Assembly (NCBI GenBank): GCA_002437565.1
Contig: DJQL01000010.1
Span: forward strand, 1,611 to 11,020
DNA: 9,410 nucleotides
Direction: 5' to 3'
From: Prevotella sp. UBA6387
GTDB lineage: Bacteria > Bacteroidota > Bacteroidia > Bacteroidales > Bacteroidaceae
The translations under genes and the position numbers were made by a program. Of the stretch, positions 7,434 through 9,410 are shown one piece after another. The notes below the pieces were generated by a model that was given only the letters and a program-made list of their open reading frames with translations, was not told the origin of the DNA and ran no database searches. Position 1 is the stretch's first letter. Every line of letters begins with the position of its first letter.

Positions 7434-8990
7434 TTAGAACACGGAGAGACTTTGTATCAGTGGGCATGCCTTGCTGTCGTTTATCGTCACGCGCATTGCG
7501 CGCACGGCATATCCGCTGCCATAACTGTTGGCCGTGGAGCCGTTGAGCGGTATGATGCGCTTATAGCCTATGGTTGTCGTGGCGATATCGGTGGCTCGTG
7601 GCGTGAAATGGATGCCGTCGTCGCTTGTTTCTATCGTAAAGGAGCGCACACGTTGTCCCAACTTGATGTGCTCCATCAGTTGCACGTATCTGACGGTTGT
7701 CGGCTTGCTCCACGTCAGCGTGATTGTGGCTCGTGTCGTGCCGTCGTTCGTAGCCCAGTAGGTGTCTGTACGTCCGTCGGTTAGGTTGTGTGCCGAATAG
7801 TCGCGATGCAGCCCTGCGGCACGCTCTTCGCTGACGCTTATAGAAGCTTTCCGGGCGAGATCTTTGCCGAGACGTGAGCGTAGCATCTTCCCTAACTCCG
7901 CCATGCGTCTTGCCGTGGCATCGGGGATAAGCCCGTTAACGTCGGGCGGCAGGTTTAATATTAATGTGGCATTGCGCCCTACGGTTTCGAGATACATCTG
8001 AAACAGACGTTCGGCTGACAGCACTTTCTCGTTTTTCTTCCAGAACCATCCGCCCGTGGTGGCCTTGGCGTCGCTTTCGCCAGGATGCCATTGCCATCCG
8101 TTTTCCGTGCCGCTCTCTCCGTCGCCCATCGACCAGCACGTCTCGCCGGCGTGCCCGGCCTCGTTGCCTATCCAGCGCACCTCGCCGCCCACGCCCCACA
8201 TCACCACATTGGGCAGCAATGCGTGTATGGAGTCGCGCAGGTTGGGTATGTCGTAGAATGTCTGCGCGTTGTCTATCTTCCTGTGGCCAGTGGTCCCCTT
8301 TCCGCCATAGGCGCCACCATAGTAGCCTGCATGGTCTCCGCCTGTGGCACCGTCGAACCACATCTCAAACTGGTCGCTGCCGTACTTGGCCAGTTCCACG
8401 CATTGTGGGAAGAACACTTTTTTGGCGTAATTGTCAGTATAGTTGCCGTTGGCATCCTGCTCGCCCCAGTACTTGCTGCTTAAGTCCCATGGCGAGACGT
8501 AGAAGCCGTATTTCATCTTCAGCTTGCGTGCCGCACGGGCGAAGTCGCGTGGAATATTAGTCTTGCGTGCGTTGTCGGTGGTTGAATGCAGCACGCTGTG
8601 CGTGGTGGTGGCTGTCGGCCACAGGCAAAATCCGTCGTGGTGTTTCACCACGGCAATGCCGCCTTTCATGCCTGCCGACTTGGCCACGCGCAGCCATTGT
8701 GCCGGGTCGGGCACACGGGTGGGCGCGAATGTGGCTTCGTCTTCTGTCCCGTCGCCCCATTCCTTGCCAGTATAGGTGTCCATGCCATAGTGGAAGAAAG
8801 CGTAAAATTCGGTCTCGTTCCATAGCATCTGCCGGCGGCTTGGCAATGAGAACACGGGGCGTGGCGTGTTGTCGGGATTGGCTACCTTGTACTGTATCAG
8901 CTTGAACTCGGTTGGGGCAGACTGTGCCAAGGCCGTGCCGGATGGTGCCAGGAGGCATAGTCCGCCCACAAGTAAATGGTGAATGTTCAT
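7434..8990 (-). CDS. Secreted GH29 alpha-L-fucosidase with C-terminal F5/8 type C domain
   Basis: Retaining glycosidase that releases alpha-linked L-fucose from glycan ends. With the start at 8990 it has 518 residues: signal peptide 1-22 (GTALA|QS), a GH29 TIM barrel at about 45-375, and an F5/8 type C (CBM32-like) domain at about 390-518 (HNLTDGRTDTYWAT, TLTWSKPTTVRYVQLMEHI, FTIETSDDGIHF). GH29 signatures are FFHYGMDTYTGKEWGDG (66-82), VVKHHDGFCLWP (114-125) and YGFYVSPWD. EMWFDGATG (209-217) carries the probable nucleophile D213. RWIGNEAG (272-279) carries the probable acid/base E277. The layout and accessory domain resemble the subgroup acting on branched alpha-1,3/1,4-fucose (Lewis-type), though specificity is unproven. 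An upstream ATG at 9066-9068 lies inside or before the promoter and is unlikely. An ATG at 9015-9017 adds nine residues (MNKIKTIYN) with lysines and remains possible. Confidence 0.95.
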   Translation of the reverse strand: MNIHHLLVGGLCLLAPSGTALAQSAPTEFKLIQYKVANPDNTPRPVFSLPSRRQMLWNETEFYAFFHYGMDTYTGKEWGDGTEDEATFAPTRVPDPAQWLRVAKSAGMKGGIAVVKHHDGFCLWPTATTTHSVLHSTTDNARKTNIPRDFARAARKLKMKYGFYVSPWDLSSKYWGEQDANGNYTDNYAKKVFFPQCVELAKYGSDQFEMWFDGATGGDHAGYYGGAYGGKGTTGHRKIDNAQTFYDIPNLRDSIHALLPNVVMWGVGGEVRWIGNEAGHAGETCWSMGDGESGTENGWQWHPGESDAKATTGGWFWKKNEKVLSAERLFQMYLETVGRNATLILNLPPDVNGLIPDATARRMAELGKMLRSRLGKDLARKASISVSEERAAGLHRDYSAHNLTDGRTDTYWATNDGTTRATITLTWSKPTTVRYVQLMEHIKLGQRVRSFTIETSDDGIHFTPRATDIATTTIGYKRIIPLNGSTANSYGSGYAVRAMRVTINDSKACPLIQSLSVF

Positions 8991-9035
8991 ATTGTAAATT
9001 GTTTTTATCTTATTCATTGACTTAAAAATATTTAT

Positions 9036-9068
9036 GCAAAAATACGCAGATTGACTGACAATAAGCAA
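9036..9068 (-). promoter_or_regulatory. Bacteroidetes promoter of the fucosidase unit
   Basis: The minus strand reads GTTG (TTG at 9068-9066), a 21-base spacer, then TATTTTTGC (9044-9036). Both the -7 box and the spacing match the Bacteroidetes consensus TTTG-N19-21-TAnnTTTG. The start point would be near 9030. That gives a leader of about 40 bases to the ATG at 8988-8990, or about 12 bases to the ATG at 9015-9017. It rules against translation from 9068. Confidence 0.65.
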
Positions 9069-9204
9069 CTTTTTATGGTAATCCTTCCCATATTATTTAG
9101 AAATACTGCACAAAAACTGTTTGCTGGAAACTATTCTCAAATGGTTTTCAAGATTATAGGCGAGATTTTCAAAGTATTACTTGCATATTTTAAGTATTTT
9201 GACG

Positions 9205-9220
9205 ACCTTTGTATAAAGGT
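9205..9220. repeat. Short palindrome ACCTTT-GTAT-AAAGGT
   Basis: Perfect six-base arms surround a four-base centre, about 160 bases upstream of the fucosidase promoter. It could be a small operator. A 16-base element like this is weak evidence alone. Confidence 0.25.
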
Positions 9221-9228
9221 AGTGCATG

Positions 9229-9280
9229 CGTTGATTTAAACTTAATGTTTGGGATTTTACTAAGTTGTCAAAAATCAACG
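9229..9280. repeat. Inverted repeat CGTTGATTT ... AAATCAACG
   Basis: Perfect nine-base arms (9229-9237 and 9272-9280) are separated by 34 bases. Inside them a second pair, ACTTA (9240-9244) and TAAGT (9261-9265), can also pair, so the whole could fold into one interrupted hairpin of about 52 bases. No T-run follows on either strand, so it is not an intrinsic terminator. It may be a regulator site or a structured leader. Confidence 0.35.
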
Positions 9281-9309
9281 ATATGTTTAATTCTTTGTTC
9301 ATATTTATC

Positions 9310-9332
9310 TGCAAGTTCAATATAGAACTGCA
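9310..9332. repeat. Imperfect 23-base palindrome, operator-like
   Basis: TGCAAGTTC (9310-9318) pairs with GAACTGCA (9325-9332) apart from one bulged A, around the six-base centre AATATA. The size and symmetry are those of a dimeric regulator's binding site, but no regulator gene is in the window to match it with. Confidence 0.25.
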
Positions 9333-9380
9333 ATTTCTGGTACAGGCTTAGTCTAATACTCTATACTTGAAAACACGGAG

Positions 9381-9405
9381 TTTTTTTGGGGGCGAACAGC
9401 CCCCC
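9381..9405. repeat. GC-rich hairpin next to a T7 run at the right edge
   Basis: GGGGGC (9388-9393) and GCCCCC (9399-9404) form a perfect six-base stem with the loop GAACA, directly after seven T on the plus strand. The T run lies on the wrong side for a plus-strand terminator, and on the minus strand the stem is followed by A rather than T. Its role is unknown and its context is cut off by the window end. Confidence 0.4.
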
Positions 9406-9410
9406 ATGAG

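Larger units (their letters stand above)
9069..9410. other. AT-rich intergenic region upstream of the fucosidase, no gene seen
   Basis: These 342 bases are clearly more AT-rich than the genes. The only open frame touching them (plus strand to 9239, 62 codons) overlaps the fucosidase promoter and looks like no protein I know. The stretch carries several short palindromes, listed separately, and a GC hairpin at the right edge. It is where I would expect regulator sites for the fucosidase unit. What lies to the right is not visible. Confidence 0.6.

Noticed and set aside
7964..8560. Plus-strand open frame of 198 codons opposite the fucosidase
   Set aside because: It lies opposite the GH29 catalytic domain, and its Arg/Ser-rich, low-complexity translation is typical of antisense frames in GC-rich DNA.
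9051..9239. Plus-strand open frame of 62 codons in the AT-rich upstream region
   Set aside because: It overlaps the fucosidase promoter, has no ribosome binding site or recognisable domain, and such short frames are expected by chance.
1..9410. CRISPR array, tRNA, rRNA, insertion sequence or invertible promoter
   Set aside because: I saw no regularly spaced direct repeats, no cloverleaf or rRNA-like sequence, no transposase or recombinase, and no long inverted repeats flanking a promoter.

Overview
The window looks like part of a polysaccharide utilization locus (PUL) from a Bacteroidales bacterium, most likely Prevotella or Bacteroides-like. The evidence is a tandem SusC/SusD pair, a SusD lipoprotein signal, Bacteroidetes-type promoters (TAnnTTTGC at -7) and the absence of strong Shine-Dalgarno sites ahead of most starts. 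Every gene I can support lies on the minus strand. Transcription therefore runs from the right edge to the left edge.

Layout in transcription order: (1) positions 9069-9410 hold no convincing gene, only the fucosidase promoter and some small palindromes. (2) A two-gene unit follows: a secreted family GH29 alpha-L-fucosidase with a C-terminal F5/8 type C (CBM32-like) domain (7434-8990), then 27 bases later a secreted, apparently non-catalytic beta-sandwich protein (6390-7406). It is closed by a strong intrinsic terminator at 6312-6351. (3) A new Bacteroidetes promoter at about 6213-6242, with a run of seven C in its spacer on the coding strand, drives a SusC-like TonB-dependent transporter (2836-6084) and a SusD-like lipoprotein (727-2814). 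These are separated by 21 bases and closed by a second terminator at 661-704. (4) A third unit starts from a -7 box at 589-597 and encodes a periplasmic or secreted sulfatase of the serine type (S-A-P-S-R). The left edge of the window cuts it after 188 complete codons.

How the genes fit together (inference): SusD captures glycan at the surface and SusC imports it with TonB energy. The fucosidase removes terminal alpha-fucose and the sulfatase removes sulfate esters that block glycosidases. Fucosidase plus sulfatase suggests a fucosylated and sulfated target, such as a host mucin-type glycan or a sulfated algal or plant polymer; the sequence does not decide between these. No regulator (HTCS, ECF sigma/anti-sigma, SusR) lies in the window, and the locus clearly continues to the left.

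Nothing here is a wholly new kind of system. The parts most worth a second look are the uncharacterized secreted protein paired with the fucosidase, the C7 tract in the susC promoter, the inverted repeat over the sulfatase promoter, and the palindromes upstream of the fucosidase.
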